Assembly (NCBI RefSeq): GCF_014174155.1
Contig: NZ_JABEQM010000002.1
Span: 248,001-312,000, forward strand
Length of the DNA stretch: 64,000 nucleotides
Source of the DNA: Gluconacetobacter tumulisoli
GTDB taxonomy: Bacteria; Pseudomonadota; Alphaproteobacteria; Acetobacterales; Acetobacteraceae
Reading direction: 5' to 3'
A program made the translations under genes and the position numbers. The stretch's first letter is position 1. Each line of letters begins with the position of its first letter. The notes beneath the pieces were generated by a model that did no database searches, was not told the origin of the DNA, and saw only the letters and a list, made by a program, of their open reading frames with translations. Positions 8,242 through 17,866 of this stretch are shown in pieces.

Positions 8242-9534
8242 TCATTTTCCCGTCCTTTCCCCGTTGCATCCGAAGCGCGCGAGGGTGAAATGCTCCTGCC
8301 CCGGGGCCGGCCGGCCGCCGGTGATCAGGTTGGCCATCAATTGCCCGGCCGCGGGGCCGATCCCGAACCCGTGGGCGGAAAAGCCCGTCGCCAGGTAAAG
8401 CCCGGGATATGTTCCCACGGACGACAGAACCGGCAGCGCGTCGGGCGTCACGTCGATCACGCCCGCCCACATGGCCGCCACCCTGGCGGTGCGGAATACC
8501 GGCATGTCGGCCTTCAATCGCTCGAAGGTGGCGGCCAGCGTTTTACGATCGGGTTCCGGATCGCATGCGCGATACGCCTCGAACGGGTTGGTCCGCCCCT
8601 TGCCGAACCGCTGCTCTTCCCTCAGTTCCTGGAAGAACGGCAGGCCGGCCCGCACGCTCAGCAGCTTTTTCTGCCTGAGGAAATTGGGCATGAACTGGCG
8701 CATGAAGCGGAACGCGTCCGGCGTGACATGCGTGACCGATGAATTGCGCTGCGCCACGGTATATCCGCCGTCCCGCCGCTTTCGGACCGAAAACCGCGAC
8801 GACGCCACGACCGGAATCGGCCCGCCCTCCAGCGGTTCCGTCCGCAGGACGGAGGCCGTGACCTTCAGCTGCGGCAGCACGATTTCCGCCGTCTTGCACA
8901 GCCAGCGCGACCAGATGCCCGCCGCCACCACCACGCTGTCGGCCACGACGCGCCCGGTTTCGGTCCAAAACCCGCAGGCCTGGCCGCCCTGAATATCGAT
9001 GGCCTTCACGGCGGTGTCGGCATGGAACGCCACCCCGGCCGCCCGCGCCTTGGCGACCAGGAACGCCATGGCGAGATCAGGCTCCGCGCAGCCGTCCTCG
9101 GGGCTGTAGAGGGCGCCGGCCCATCGCCCCCGGCTCTGCGGCATCAGGTCGGGAATGGCGGCGGATGCCAGTCTGCGGGGGGCAAAGCCCGCCGCCCGGG
9201 CGGCGTCCGCCCAGGCTTGCAGTGCCGTCCATTCCACCTCGTCCTGCGCCAGCGACAGCAGGCCGCACTGGCGGTATCCGAAATCGGCCTCTCCGGCCCA
9301 TTGCCGCCACAGGGGGCGGCTGGCCAGGGCAAGCGGCAGATCTTCCATGGCCTGGCTGATGGTCCGCACCCAGCCCCAGTTGCGGCTCGACTGCTCGTAA
9401 CCCGGCTGCCCCTTGTCGAACACCGCGACGGACAGCCCCGCCTGGCGCAGGAACAGGGCCGTGCACACCCCGATGATCCCGCCCCCGGCAATCGCGACAT
9501 CATACCGGGACGGGGCGGACTGTTGTGATGCCAT
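8242..9534 (-). CDS. FAD-dependent oxidoreductase (D-amino acid / opine oxidase type)
   Basis: A 430-residue flavoprotein of the DAO fold. The FAD-binding motif is DVAIAGGGIIGVCTALFLRQAGLSV near residue 12; SSRNWGWVRTI follows at about 50, a motif I associate with opine and amino-acid oxidases of this family. A C-terminal FAD segment reads LYLATGFSAHGFGIGPAAGQLMANLI. It would deaminate or cleave an amino acid or opine-like substrate to a 2-oxo acid. ATG 9534 is preferred to 9585, which adds residues before the flavin motif. The gene starts the minus-strand cluster with the GntR regulator; a 2-oxo acid product would suit the hydroxyacid dehydrogenase at the cluster's end. Confidence 0.8.
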   Translation of the reverse strand: MASQQSAPSRYDVAIAGGGIIGVCTALFLRQAGLSVAVFDKGQPGYEQSSRNWGWVRTISQAMEDLPLALASRPLWRQWAGEADFGYRQCGLLSLAQDEVEWTALQAWADAARAAGFAPRRLASAAIPDLMPQSRGRWAGALYSPEDGCAEPDLAMAFLVAKARAAGVAFHADTAVKAIDIQGGQACGFWTETGRVVADSVVVAAGIWSRWLCKTAEIVLPQLKVTASVLRTEPLEGGPIPVVASSRFSVRKRRDGGYTVAQRNSSVTHVTPDAFRFMRQFMPNFLRQKKLLSVRAGLPFFQELREEQRFGKGRTNPFEAYRACDPEPDRKTLAATFERLKADMPVFRTARVAAMWAGVIDVTPDALPVLSSVGTYPGLYLATGFSAHGFGIGPAAGQLMANLITGGRPAPGQEHFTLARFGCNGERTGK

Positions 9535-9584
9535 GGTGTCTTCGCGCCCTCGCAGCCATTTCGTATCCGCAGCATCCTGACCCA

Positions 9585-9646
9585 TTCAGCATACTGAAAC
9601 AATAGATAATACTCGAAATAAGCCTTAATTCACCCTTTGCGTATAC
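9585..9646. promoter_or_regulatory. Putative operator region of the FAD oxidoreductase gene
   Basis: A perfect inverted repeat TTCAG-N4-CTGAA (9585-9598) and a separate GTATAC core (9641-9646) lie 51 to 112 bases ahead of the oxidoreductase start, in an AT-rich stretch unlike its surroundings. The GTATAC core recalls the palindrome ahead of the TonB receptor, so the GntR protein may bind here too. Confidence 0.35.
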
Positions 9647-9821
9647 TTCGACCACACCCTCAAACGATCAAAATATGGAAACGACATATTTCCGTTGTTT
9701 CTATTTATGACGCACCGGCCGGTTCGTAATGTCCGAACAACGGCAACGCGGTTCCTCGGAACGGATCTGGCGGCCGTCCCCAAGCCCCCGACCTCCGCAT
9801 TTCCAGCCAAGGACCACCGCC

Positions 9822-10283
9822 ATGAACACCCCCCTGTCCCGCGAGACCGCCCTGCCCCGCGACGCCGCCCTGCTCGTCTCGCGCACCGCCCTGGCCACGC
9901 TCTTCCTCGTCATGGGATGGGGCAAGCTGTCCGATTATTCCGGCGCCGTGGCCTACATGGCGCAGACCCATGCCCCGCTGCCGGCCCTGTCGGCGATCGT
10001 GGCGATCGCCGCCGAACTGGGCATCGGCCTGGCGCTGGTGGCGGGGGTCCTGACGGCGCCGCTGGCCCTGCTGCTCGCCGCCTACACGGTCGTCACCGCC
10101 TTCATCGGCCATCATTTCTGGACCATGGAGGGCGCGCTTCGCTACGACATGACGATCCATTTCTACAAGAATATCAGCATCGCCGGCGGCCTGGTCGCCC
10201 TCGCGGTCGCCGGGCCGGGCCGCTACGCGCTCCGCCTGCGGAACCGCCACGTCCCCGCCGCCGCCGCGTCGCGGCCGGCCTGA
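9822..10283 (+). CDS. DoxX-family membrane protein
   Basis: A 153-residue inner-membrane protein with four predicted helices. DoxX features include LLVSRTALATLFLVMGWGKL in helix 1, the GKLSDYSGAVAYM segment, and MEGALRYDMTIHFYKNISIAGGL before the last helix. DoxX-type proteins are poorly defined; some act with thiol or quinone redox. The alpha/beta hydrolase gene follows 43 bases later on the same strand and is probably co-transcribed. The upstream AT-rich stretch 9600-9720 probably holds promoters for both this gene and the divergent oxidoreductase. Confidence 0.85.
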   Translation: MNTPLSRETALPRDAALLVSRTALATLFLVMGWGKLSDYSGAVAYMAQTHAPLPALSAIVAIAAELGIGLALVAGVLTAPLALLLAAYTVVTAFIGHHFWTMEGALRYDMTIHFYKNISIAGGLVALAVAGPGRYALRLRNRHVPAAAASRPA

Positions 10284-10326
10284 TCCCACGCCCCGCATCC
10301 TGCCGACATCCCCAGGGAACGCCCCC

Positions 10327-11145
10327 ATGCCGACGATCACCACCCGCGACGGAACCGCGCTCTATTACAAGGACTGGGGCACCGGCCAGCCCGTCCTCTT
10401 CAGCCACGGATGGCCGCTCAGCGCGGATATGTGGGACTACCAGATGCTGTTCCTGGCGCAGCACGGCTATCGCGCCATCGCGTTCGACCGGCGCGGCTTC
10501 GGCCGCTCCGCCCAGCCGTGGGAAGGCTACGATTACGACACGTTCGCCGACGATATCGGCGAACTGATCGAACGGCTCGACCTCACCAACGTCGTCCTGG
10601 TCGGCTTTTCGATGGGCGGCGGCGACATCGTGCGCTACATCGCCCGCCACGGCAGCGGACGGGTCGCCAAATTGGCGCTGCTCGGCGCGGTGACGCCGCT
10701 GTTCGTGAAGACGCCGGACCACCCGGCCGGCCCCGACCGCGCGGTGTTCGACGGCATCCGCGCCGGGCTCCTCGCCGACCGGGCGCAGTTCCTGGCGGAT
10801 TTCAGCCCGATCTTCTACGGCACGAATCACGGCACGAAGGTGTCGAAGGCCGTGTTCGACCAGACGCTGCAGATCGCGCTGACCGCCTCGATCAAGGGCA
10901 CGATCGACTGCGTCACCGCGTTCTCGGAAACCGATTTCCGGCCCGACATGGCCAGGATCGACGTGCCGACGCTGGTGCTGCACGGCGACGACGACCAGGT
11001 GGTGCCCTTCGAGGCCACCGGCAAGCTGGCGGCGGAGATGATCCCCGGTGCGACGCTCAGGCTCTATCCCGGCGCGCCGCACGCCCTGACCCTGACCCAC
11101 AAGGACCAGGTCAACGCCGACCTGCTGGCCTTCCTGCAGGGCTGA
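10327..11145 (+). CDS. Alpha/beta hydrolase (non-heme chloroperoxidase/arylesterase type)
   Basis: A 272-residue cytoplasmic hydrolase. The oxyanion region is LFSHGWPLSADMWDYQM, the nucleophile elbow GFSMGGGDIVRYIARHG (Ser near residue 97), the acid is in LVLHGDDDQVVPFEATG (near 222) and the His in PGAPHALTLTHKDQVN. Length and motifs match the cofactor-free haloperoxidase/arylesterase family (about 275 residues). It is probably in one unit with the DoxX gene. The natural substrate is unknown. Confidence 0.9.
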   Translation: MPTITTRDGTALYYKDWGTGQPVLFSHGWPLSADMWDYQMLFLAQHGYRAIAFDRRGFGRSAQPWEGYDYDTFADDIGELIERLDLTNVVLVGFSMGGGDIVRYIARHGSGRVAKLALLGAVTPLFVKTPDHPAGPDRAVFDGIRAGLLADRAQFLADFSPIFYGTNHGTKVSKAVFDQTLQIALTASIKGTIDCVTAFSETDFRPDMARIDVPTLVLHGDDDQVVPFEATGKLAAEMIPGATLRLYPGAPHALTLTHKDQVNADLLAFLQG

Positions 11146-11227
11146 CCGCCACGGGACCGGGACGACGGACCGCGTTCGGGTCGACGGCCCGAACGCGCGT
11201 CGCATCGCCGCCCGCGCAGGCTACCTC

Positions 11228-11572
11228 TCAGCTCTCGCGGGTGGCCCGCCCCAGATAGGCCATCGCCGAGATGGCCGCGATTCCCATCATGCCGCCCAGC
11301 GCCTTGGCGATCGCATCGGGCACGCCCGCGTCGCGGCCGGGCACGGCCAGCTGTCCCAGCTCCAGGGCGATGCTGCCCGCCACCACCCCGATGGCGACCC
11401 AGAGCCGGTGCCGGGGATAGGCCAGGGAAAAGAAGGCGCCGAGGATGAAATAGGCCGCGAACCGTTCGGCCTGCGGATGCCCGGTCCCGGGCCGGTCGCT
11501 CAGCGGCCCCAGCGTCACGAAGACGATGAACAGCGCAAGTCCTGCGGCGGCGATCTGGAAAAACCGTACCAT
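11228..11572 (-). CDS. VanZ-like membrane protein
   Basis: A 114-residue protein with about four hydrophobic segments. Features of the VanZ-like family: ERFAAYFILGAFFSLAYP, SIALELGQLAVPGRDAGVPDAIAKALGGMMG; the E-x-x-Q/Asp-rich segment just before the last helix is the family's hallmark. Function in this group is unknown. The start at 11572 begins directly at the first helix; an upstream ATG at 11590 adds six residues. It is convergent with the hydrolase gene and divergent from the acylase gene. Confidence 0.75.
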   Translation of the reverse strand: MVRFFQIAAAGLALFIVFVTLGPLSDRPGTGHPQAERFAAYFILGAFFSLAYPRHRLWVAIGVVAGSIALELGQLAVPGRDAGVPDAIAKALGGMMGIAAISAMAYLGRATRES

Positions 11573-11780
11573 GTCTGTCCTGCACCTCATTTTTCAGGCC
11601 CGCTTTCGGCAGGCCAGGCCAGCATAGGCCGTTTATCGCCGAATCAACCCGATTTTCGACGGATTGCGGCCCCAACCCGTCCAAACGCGCCGGATCGCCG
11701 ATCGGGTGCAGCTCCGCCCCCCGATTGCGGCCCGCCGTCCGCTCCGGTTTACTGGGGACGCCAGGACCGGAGCCCCCTTC

Positions 11781-14216
11781 ATGACCCCACCCGCGCCGCC
11801 GCCACCCCGCCGCCGGACCCGCCGCCTGCTGGCCGGGGGGCTGGCGGTCCTGCTGCTGGCCGGGGCCGGGGGCGTGGGATACGGCACGTGGGTCCTGCGC
11901 GCCAGCCGCCCCGTCCTGACGGGCACGCGGCATCTGGCGGGCCTGTCCGCCCCGGTGGACATCGCGCGCGACCGCGACGGCGTGCCGACGCTGACCGCGC
12001 GCAGCCGCACCGACCTGGCGCGGGCGCTGGGCTTCCTGCACGGCCAGGAACGGTTTTTCGAAATGGACCTGCTGCGCCGCGTGGGCGCCGGCGAACTGGC
12101 CGCCCTGGTCGGCGCCGCCGCCCTGCCGGTCGACCGCGCGCACCGGCTGCACCGCTTCCGCGCCCATGCCGAACGGGTCCTGGCCCGGCAGGACCCGGCC
12201 GACCGCGCCCTGCTGTCGGCCTATACCGCCGGGGTCAATGCCGGGCTGGGCGCCCTGGGCCATGCGCCGTTCGAATACACGCTGCTGCGCGCGACGCCCG
12301 CGCCCTGGACCGACGCCGATTCCCTGCTGGTCGTCTATGCGATGTATTTCGACCTGCAAAGCGCCGACGGCAGCGCCCAGCGCCTGCGCGCGGCCCTGCG
12401 CCGGGCATGGGGGCCGGCGATGGCGGCCTTCCTGGACCCGTCCCTGACCCCGCTGGACGCCCCGGCCGACGGCTCGGCCGCCGACGGGCCGCCGATGCCC
12501 GACCGGCTGGCGCCCCAGGCCCCGTCGCCCGCCCCGCCGTCCGCCCCGTCGCCCATCCAGGCGTCCACCCGCCCCGCCGCCGCGCCCCCGGCGCCGGAAC
12601 GCGGATCGAACAATATCGCCGTGTCGGGGCGGCTGACCGCGACGGGGGCCGCGATCGTCGCCGACGACATGCATCTGGGGCTGGGCGTGCCCAACATCTG
12701 GTATCGCGCCCGCCAGATCGTGCGCGACGCCCCGGACGCGCCGCCGACGCTGGACCTGATGGGCGTCACCCTGCCCGGCCAGCCCTTCCAGATCGTCGGC
12801 AGCAACACCCATGTCGCCTGGGCCTTCACCGACGGCTATATCGAAACCGGCGACCTGATCGCGCTGGACACGATGCCGGGCGATCCGACCCGCTACCGCA
12901 CCCCCGACGGCGTCCGCGCGATCGAAACGGTGCGCGAGACGATCTGCGTCATCCGCGCGCCCTGCCGGCCCGACGACATCGCGCAGACCGTCTGGGGCCC
13001 GGTGGTCGGCCACGACGCCGCCGGCGCCCCGCTGGTCTGGCGCTGGAGCGCCGCCGACGACAACGCCATCCGCTATGACGGCGTCCGCGCGCTGGAACGC
13101 GCCACGGACGTGCGCGCGGCGCTGGATGCCGCCCACCGCACCGGCCTGCCGCAGGAAAACATGCTGGTCGGCGACAGCGCCGGACACATCGCCTGGACCA
13201 TCATCGGCCAGGTGCCCCGCCGCGTGAACCTGAACGACCAGCTGCCGCATTCCTGGGCCGACGGCAGCCACGGCTGGAACGGCTACCTGGACGCCGCGGA
13301 AATCCCCGAAATCGTCGATCCCCCCGGCGGCCGCCTGTGGTCCGCCAACGGCCGCGTCGTGGGCGGCGCGGCGCTGGCGCTGCTGGGCGACGGCGGCTAT
13401 GCCGACGGGCTGCGCGCCGGCCGGCTGCGCGACGATCTGTACGCCCGCGACCGCTTCGCCGAACCCGACCTGCTGGCGATCGAAACCGACGACCACGCCA
13501 CCGTCCTGCGCCCCTGGCAGGCCCTGCTGATGCGCGCCATCGACGCGCGGCCCGGCCGGGCGGACCTGGCTGCGCTGCGCGGCCCGGTCGCGGCATGGGG
13601 CGAACATGCGCGCCCGGGCTCGGTCGGCTATCGCGTGGTCAGCACGTTCCGCACGCGGGCGCTGCGGATCGTCTTCGACGCCTATGCCCGCGCGGCGGCG
13701 GCCCCGCCCGGCCAGGCATCCGGCCCGCCGCCCCGCACGCCCGCCCGCGCCGGCTGGGCGGTCGAACGCCTGCTGACCGACCAGCCGCCCGCGCTGGTCC
13801 CGCCGCCCTATCGCGACTGGGCCGCCGTCACAGATGCGATCCTGCACGCGCTGTCCCGCGACATCGCCGCCGCCGGGGGCCTGGCGCGGTTCGACTGGGG
13901 CGCGGTCAACCGCGTCGGCATCCATCATCCGCTGGCCCGCGCCGTCCCGGGCCTGGGCTGGCTGACCGACCCGCCGGACGTGGCCGAGGCCGGCGACACG
14001 CTGGTCCCCCGCGTCGCGGTCCCCGGCTTCGGCGCCTCGGAACGCCTGGTCGTCAGCCCGGGGCACGAGGCATCCGCCCTGTTCGACATGCCGATGGGCC
14101 AGGCCGGCAACCCCCTGGCCCCCTATTACGGCGCCGGCCAGGCCGACTGGGTCGCCGGCACGCCCCGCCCCCTGCGGCCCGGCACGGCGCACTGGACGCT
14201 GACCCTCGCGCCATAG
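11781..14216 (+). CDS. Penicillin acylase-family N-terminal nucleophile hydrolase
   Basis: An 811-residue precursor. Residues about 10-35 form one membrane anchor or signal segment. The alpha part begins with DIARDRDGVPTLTARSRTDL and GFLHGQERFFEMDLLRR. A Pro/Ala-rich spacer (about 230-274) precedes the processing site Gly-Ser at residue 275/276: GSNNIAVSG, where Ser276 becomes the nucleophile of the beta subunit. Then VADDMHLGLGVPNIWYRA and SNTHVAWAFTDGYIETGDL follow, as in acylases that cleave amides, including beta-lactam side chains and homoserine lactones. It would act in the periplasm. Alone on its strand with no partner genes. Substrate cannot be told from sequence. Confidence 0.9.
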   Translation: MTPPAPPPPRRRTRRLLAGGLAVLLLAGAGGVGYGTWVLRASRPVLTGTRHLAGLSAPVDIARDRDGVPTLTARSRTDLARALGFLHGQERFFEMDLLRRVGAGELAALVGAAALPVDRAHRLHRFRAHAERVLARQDPADRALLSAYTAGVNAGLGALGHAPFEYTLLRATPAPWTDADSLLVVYAMYFDLQSADGSAQRLRAALRRAWGPAMAAFLDPSLTPLDAPADGSAADGPPMPDRLAPQAPSPAPPSAPSPIQASTRPAAAPPAPERGSNNIAVSGRLTATGAAIVADDMHLGLGVPNIWYRARQIVRDAPDAPPTLDLMGVTLPGQPFQIVGSNTHVAWAFTDGYIETGDLIALDTMPGDPTRYRTPDGVRAIETVRETICVIRAPCRPDDIAQTVWGPVVGHDAAGAPLVWRWSAADDNAIRYDGVRALERATDVRAALDAAHRTGLPQENMLVGDSAGHIAWTIIGQVPRRVNLNDQLPHSWADGSHGWNGYLDAAEIPEIVDPPGGRLWSANGRVVGGAALALLGDGGYADGLRAGRLRDDLYARDRFAEPDLLAIETDDHATVLRPWQALLMRAIDARPGRADLAALRGPVAAWGEHARPGSVGYRVVSTFRTRALRIVFDAYARAAAAPPGQASGPPPRTPARAGWAVERLLTDQPPALVPPPYRDWAAVTDAILHALSRDIAAAGGLARFDWGAVNRVGIHHPLARAVPGLGWLTDPPDVAEAGDTLVPRVAVPGFGASERLVVSPGHEASALFDMPMGQAGNPLAPYYGAGQADWVAGTPRPLRPGTAHWTLTLAP

Positions 14217-14701
14217 GGGCTCCCGGGGCCCGTCCCATCCCCACGGACGCGGACAAGGCGTGCGCCACACACTCTCCGGCGACCGCATCGCGCACAGGGC
14301 TTTCGCGGATATGCCGGCGCAGGCCACCGGCGCTCCGGCTCGCCGCCGAGGCACCGATCTCGTCCCAAGCCCCTTTCCCACCACGCACATGGCAGGTGGG
14401 CGCGCCACGCGGACACGAACGGCCCGTTCGCATCTCCCGCGGCGGAACCGACCGCCCTTCGCCGTCCCGCACCGCCACGCAAACCGCCCCTGATCGGCCC
14501 CGAACGCCCGTCGGAACGCCCGGCCCGGCCCCCGCCGCCGCATCGCGCGGCAGGCGGTACGCCCCGCGGCGAAAGGGGGGATTGCACTTTGGTAATCTCC
14601 CCGACCCTTTTCGCTCCGCGTCCGCTCACGATAGGCTGGCCACATTTTGATACAAAGCACGGCGTCGCCCCGGCGTCCGCAAGAGGGAGACATTTGCACC
14701 G
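14217..14701. other. 485-base intergenic stretch without a supported gene
   Basis: GC-rich DNA between the acylase and the MscS-like channel. Short open frames occur on both strands but none has a domain, a clear ribosome site or coding-like residue use. I see no clear terminator. The AT-richer end (14580-14650) is the likely promoter area of the channel gene. Confidence 0.4.
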
Positions 14702-15910
14702 ATGAGGCACGATTACGTCACCTCGATGTCCGGCGTCCGTCACTGGTTCGACTGGCTTCCCGCCCCCGTCGCCTCGATCCTGCTGCTGGCGATCGCCGCC
14801 GCCGTCGCGCTGCTGTTCAGCCGCCTCATCACCGACGCCATTCCGCGCCTGCCCGGGCTCAAGCGCCTGCCGATCATTCCCACGCTGATCGTCCGGCTGC
14901 GCTCGGCCATCCGCATGCTGCTGATGCTGCTGGCCGCCGGCGCCGCCCTTCCCGCCGCCGCCGTGGGGCTGTCGAGCGAAACGCTCTACATGCTCGGCAA
15001 GGTTTTCGCGTTCCTGTTCATTCTCATCCTGGGATTCGGCGTCATCCGCGCCCTGCGGATCGCGACGGACAGCTATCTGACGCGCATCGCCCGGCGCGAT
15101 CCGGGGGACGACATCACGGTCCGTTCCCACCAGACGCAGATACGCGTCCTGCGCCGCCTGGTCGAAATCACGCTCGGCGTCATCACGGTGGCCTCCGCGC
15201 TGATGGTGTTCGACACCGTGCAGCGCTTCGGCCTTTCCCTGTTCGCATCGGCCGGTGCCGCGTCCCTGGTCGTCGGCCTTTCCGCCCGTCCGGCGCTCAG
15301 CAACCTGATCGCGGGCATCCAGATCGCCATCACCCAGCCGATCCGCATGGAGGACATGCTGATCCTCAACGGCGACTGGGCCTGGGTCGAGGAAATCAAC
15401 GCCACCTACGTCGTGCTGCGCACCTGGGACAAGCGCCGCTATATCGTGCCGATCGCCTATTTCCTGGAAAATCCCTTCCAGAACTGGACGCACAGCTCGC
15501 CCGCGCTCATCGGCTCGATCTTCCTCTGGCTCGACTACCGCACGCCGATGGACCGCATCCGCCAGTTCCTGGAGGAAGAAATCGTCCATTGCCCCGACTG
15601 GGACAAGGACCGCGCCAACCTCGCCTGCCAGGTGGCCGACAGCAACGCGCAGGTCATTTCCATCCGCATCGTCGCCGGCGCGGCCGGCGCGGGGCAGATG
15701 TGGAATCTCTGCTGCGACATGCGCGAACGTATCCTCAGGCGCCTGCGCGAGGAACTGCCGGAATGCATCCCGCGCGGCCGGACGGCGCTGGTCGGCGACG
15801 GGGCGGGCGACGACGCCTGGCCCGAGGCCCTGGTGGCCCCGCGCATCGCGCGCCCGGACCAGGGGCCGTATACCGGCCCGAACCTGCAGGCGGCACCAGC
15901 ACGCGCCTGA
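14702..15910 (+). CDS. Mechanosensitive ion channel, MscS family
   Basis: A 402-residue membrane protein. Four hydrophobic segments precede the MscS core: pore-helix region FGLSLFASAGAASLVVGLSARPALSNLIAGIQIAIT, then the beta domain IRMEDMLILNGDWAWVEEINATYVVLRTWDKRRYIVPIAYFLENPFQNWT. The closing cytoplasmic part is long and polar. MscS channels open under membrane tension to release solutes at osmotic downshift. Here the pore helix carries the usual small-residue pattern. A strong ribosome site is not evident at 14702; the in-frame ATG at 14726 is an alternative. It stands alone. Confidence 0.9.
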   Translation: MRHDYVTSMSGVRHWFDWLPAPVASILLLAIAAAVALLFSRLITDAIPRLPGLKRLPIIPTLIVRLRSAIRMLLMLLAAGAALPAAAVGLSSETLYMLGKVFAFLFILILGFGVIRALRIATDSYLTRIARRDPGDDITVRSHQTQIRVLRRLVEITLGVITVASALMVFDTVQRFGLSLFASAGAASLVVGLSARPALSNLIAGIQIAITQPIRMEDMLILNGDWAWVEEINATYVVLRTWDKRRYIVPIAYFLENPFQNWTHSSPALIGSIFLWLDYRTPMDRIRQFLEEEIVHCPDWDKDRANLACQVADSNAQVISIRIVAGAAGAGQMWNLCCDMRERILRRLREELPECIPRGRTALVGDGAGDDAWPEALVAPRIARPDQGPYTGPNLQAAPARA

Positions 15911-16155
15911 CGGGACGGCGGCGTCCCCCCGGCGCGCCGTCCCGCCCGGCCCTGACGCACAAGTGATCGGACGCCGCCACACCCGCCAACCGCTTTGACT
16001 TTGCGTCCGCCCCGACCTCGGACATACAGGTACCTTCGATGCATAGCTATGCACATCGCCGCAACGTCCGTTGCAGGGGCGTCGCGCTTCGGGACATTTC
16101 GGCTCCGCCGGTCGACATGAACGGCGGCAGGACCTGACGGCGAAGGGACCATGCC

Positions 16156-17637
16156 ATGGCAGGGTTGAGCACGACGGACATCGACATCGCACACGGTGCG
16201 CGCGCCAGCGAAATGCACCGGCGCGCCTTCTCGATCATGCCGGAAATCGAGCGCCTGGGCGACCGCACCGCCTCCGCCCGGCGCTATGTCTCGATCGCCG
16301 CCGCCGTTGCGGCGGTCGGGGGCCTGCTGTTCGGATATGACACCGGCATCATCGCCTCCGCGCTGATTTTCGTCACGCAGAGCTTCTCGCTCTCGACATC
16401 GGGACAGGAATGGGTCGCGGCGGCGCTGAATATCGGCGCGATCTTCGGCGCCGTCTGCAGCGGCCCGATATCGGACCGGTGGGGACGACGCCCCGCCATC
16501 ATGGCCGCGGCCGCCGTCTTCATCGCGGCGTCGATCGGATGCGGCCTGGCGCCGACCGTCGGCGTCCTGATGTTCGCCCGGCTGTGGCTGGGCGTGGCGA
16601 TCGGCGCGACCACGCAGATCGTGCCCGTCTATGTCGCCGAACTTGCCCCCGCCGAACGGCGCGGCGGCCTGGTGTCGCTGTTCCAGCTCGCCTTTTCCCT
16701 CGGATTGCTGCTGGCCTTCCTCGTGGGATATGAATTGTCGGGCACGCCGGACTCCTGGCGTCCCATGTTCATGCTTGGCGCGGTCCCGGCCCTGCTTCTC
16801 GCACTGGGCATGATGGTCCTGCCCGAAAGCCCGCGCTGGCTGCTGCATCATCAGCAGGAACGACGCGCGGTCTCCATCCTCTACAAGCTCCGGGGCCACC
16901 ATACGCCCGTCAGCCGCGAACTGTACGCCGTCCTGACGGTCGACGAAACGGAAACGGCAGGATCCGGCTGGGCGGACCTGCGGCGCCGCTGGGTGCGCCC
17001 GGCCCTGGTCGCGGCCCTGGGCATCGCGGCCCTGTCGCAGCTCTCGGGGCCCAACGTGATCGTCTATTACGCCCCGATCATTCTCTCGCAGACGGGGCTG
17101 GCACATTCCGCGGCACTGCTGACATCGGTATCGGTCGGGATCACGTCCACCATCACCACGGCAATGGGCATCGCGCTGATCGACAGGGTGGGCCGGCGGC
17201 GGATGATGCTCGTCATGCTGCCCTTCGCCGCGCTGTCGCTCTTCGTGCTCGGCGCCGTGTTCCTCGGCACCGCGCCCCTCGGCGGCATCCGCATGGTGCT
17301 CATGGTCGTGTCGCTGCTGGGCTACATCTTCTTCAATTTCGGCTCTCTCTCGGTCGCGGTATGGCTCGTGGCGGCGGAAGTCTTCCCGCTGGCCATCCGC
17401 AGCAAGGCGATGGGACTGGCCAGCGCGACCGTATGGCTGTCCGACACGATCGTCTCCCTGGTCACCCTGTCGCTGGTGCACGCGCTGGGCACGACCGGAA
17501 CGTTCTGGCTGTTCGGCGCCATCAACGTCGCCGCCTTCCTGTTCGTCTGGAAATACGTGCCCGAAACGGTCGGGACAAGCCTGGAGGATATCGAGGATTC
17601 ATTGCGCGCCGGCACATTCCGCCCGACCGCCCGGTAA
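16156..17637 (+). CDS. Sugar porter-family MFS transporter
   Basis: A 493-residue inner-membrane sugar:H+ symporter with 12 predicted helices. All family signatures are visible: GGLLFGYDTGIIASAL (helix 1), DRWGRRP (loop 2-3), PVYVAELAPAERRGGLVSLFQLAF (helix 5), PESPRWLLHHQQ after helix 6, the QLSGPNVIVYYAPII segment in helix 7, DRVGRRRMM (loop 8-9) and PETVGTSLEDIED after helix 12. Similar to XylE/GalP types; the exact sugar is open. A GGGA ribosome site lies just ahead of ATG 16156. It converges on the AldA-like gene, which can oxidise sugar-derived aldehydes, but shared function is only inferred. Confidence 0.92.
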   Translation: MAGLSTTDIDIAHGARASEMHRRAFSIMPEIERLGDRTASARRYVSIAAAVAAVGGLLFGYDTGIIASALIFVTQSFSLSTSGQEWVAAALNIGAIFGAVCSGPISDRWGRRPAIMAAAAVFIAASIGCGLAPTVGVLMFARLWLGVAIGATTQIVPVYVAELAPAERRGGLVSLFQLAFSLGLLLAFLVGYELSGTPDSWRPMFMLGAVPALLLALGMMVLPESPRWLLHHQQERRAVSILYKLRGHHTPVSRELYAVLTVDETETAGSGWADLRRRWVRPALVAALGIAALSQLSGPNVIVYYAPIILSQTGLAHSAALLTSVSVGITSTITTAMGIALIDRVGRRRMMLVMLPFAALSLFVLGAVFLGTAPLGGIRMVLMVVSLLGYIFFNFGSLSVAVWLVAAEVFPLAIRSKAMGLASATVWLSDTIVSLVTLSLVHALGTTGTFWLFGAINVAAFLFVWKYVPETVGTSLEDIEDSLRAGTFRPTAR

Positions 17638-17820
17638 CGGAACCGGAAATCCCGGCCGGCAACACCTCGGACCGCCGCAAGCATGCATTTTGATCCAGCC
17701 CGGATAAGCCCATTTGAAATGGGATCTGGCAAGCAAGAGCGGCCTTCCGACCCGCGCCCGCCATGGAGTGTCGAGCACCGAAGCGAAACGGCCCTATCGG
17801 CCGCCCGCCACGGAACGCAG

Positions 17821-17855
17821 AAAACACGCGCCGGATCGCCGCCAGCGCGCGTTTT
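17821..17855. terminator. Bidirectional terminator
   Basis: AAAACACGCGC (17821-17831) and GCGCGCGTTTT (17845-17855) form an 11-base stem with one mismatch, ending in an A tract on one side and a T tract on the other. It sits between the convergent sugar porter and aldehyde dehydrogenase genes and works in either direction. Confidence 0.75.
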
Positions 17856-17866
17856 CAAAAGGACGC

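Noticed and set aside
14260-14493. 77-codon open frame in the gap before the MscS-like gene
   Set aside because: No domain, no clear ribosome site, and residue use as expected from GC-rich non-coding DNA.
11064-14699. 1211-codon minus-strand open frame across the acylase gene
   Set aside because: Low-complexity Arg/Gly/Ala translation; the penicillin acylase on the plus strand explains the coding signal.
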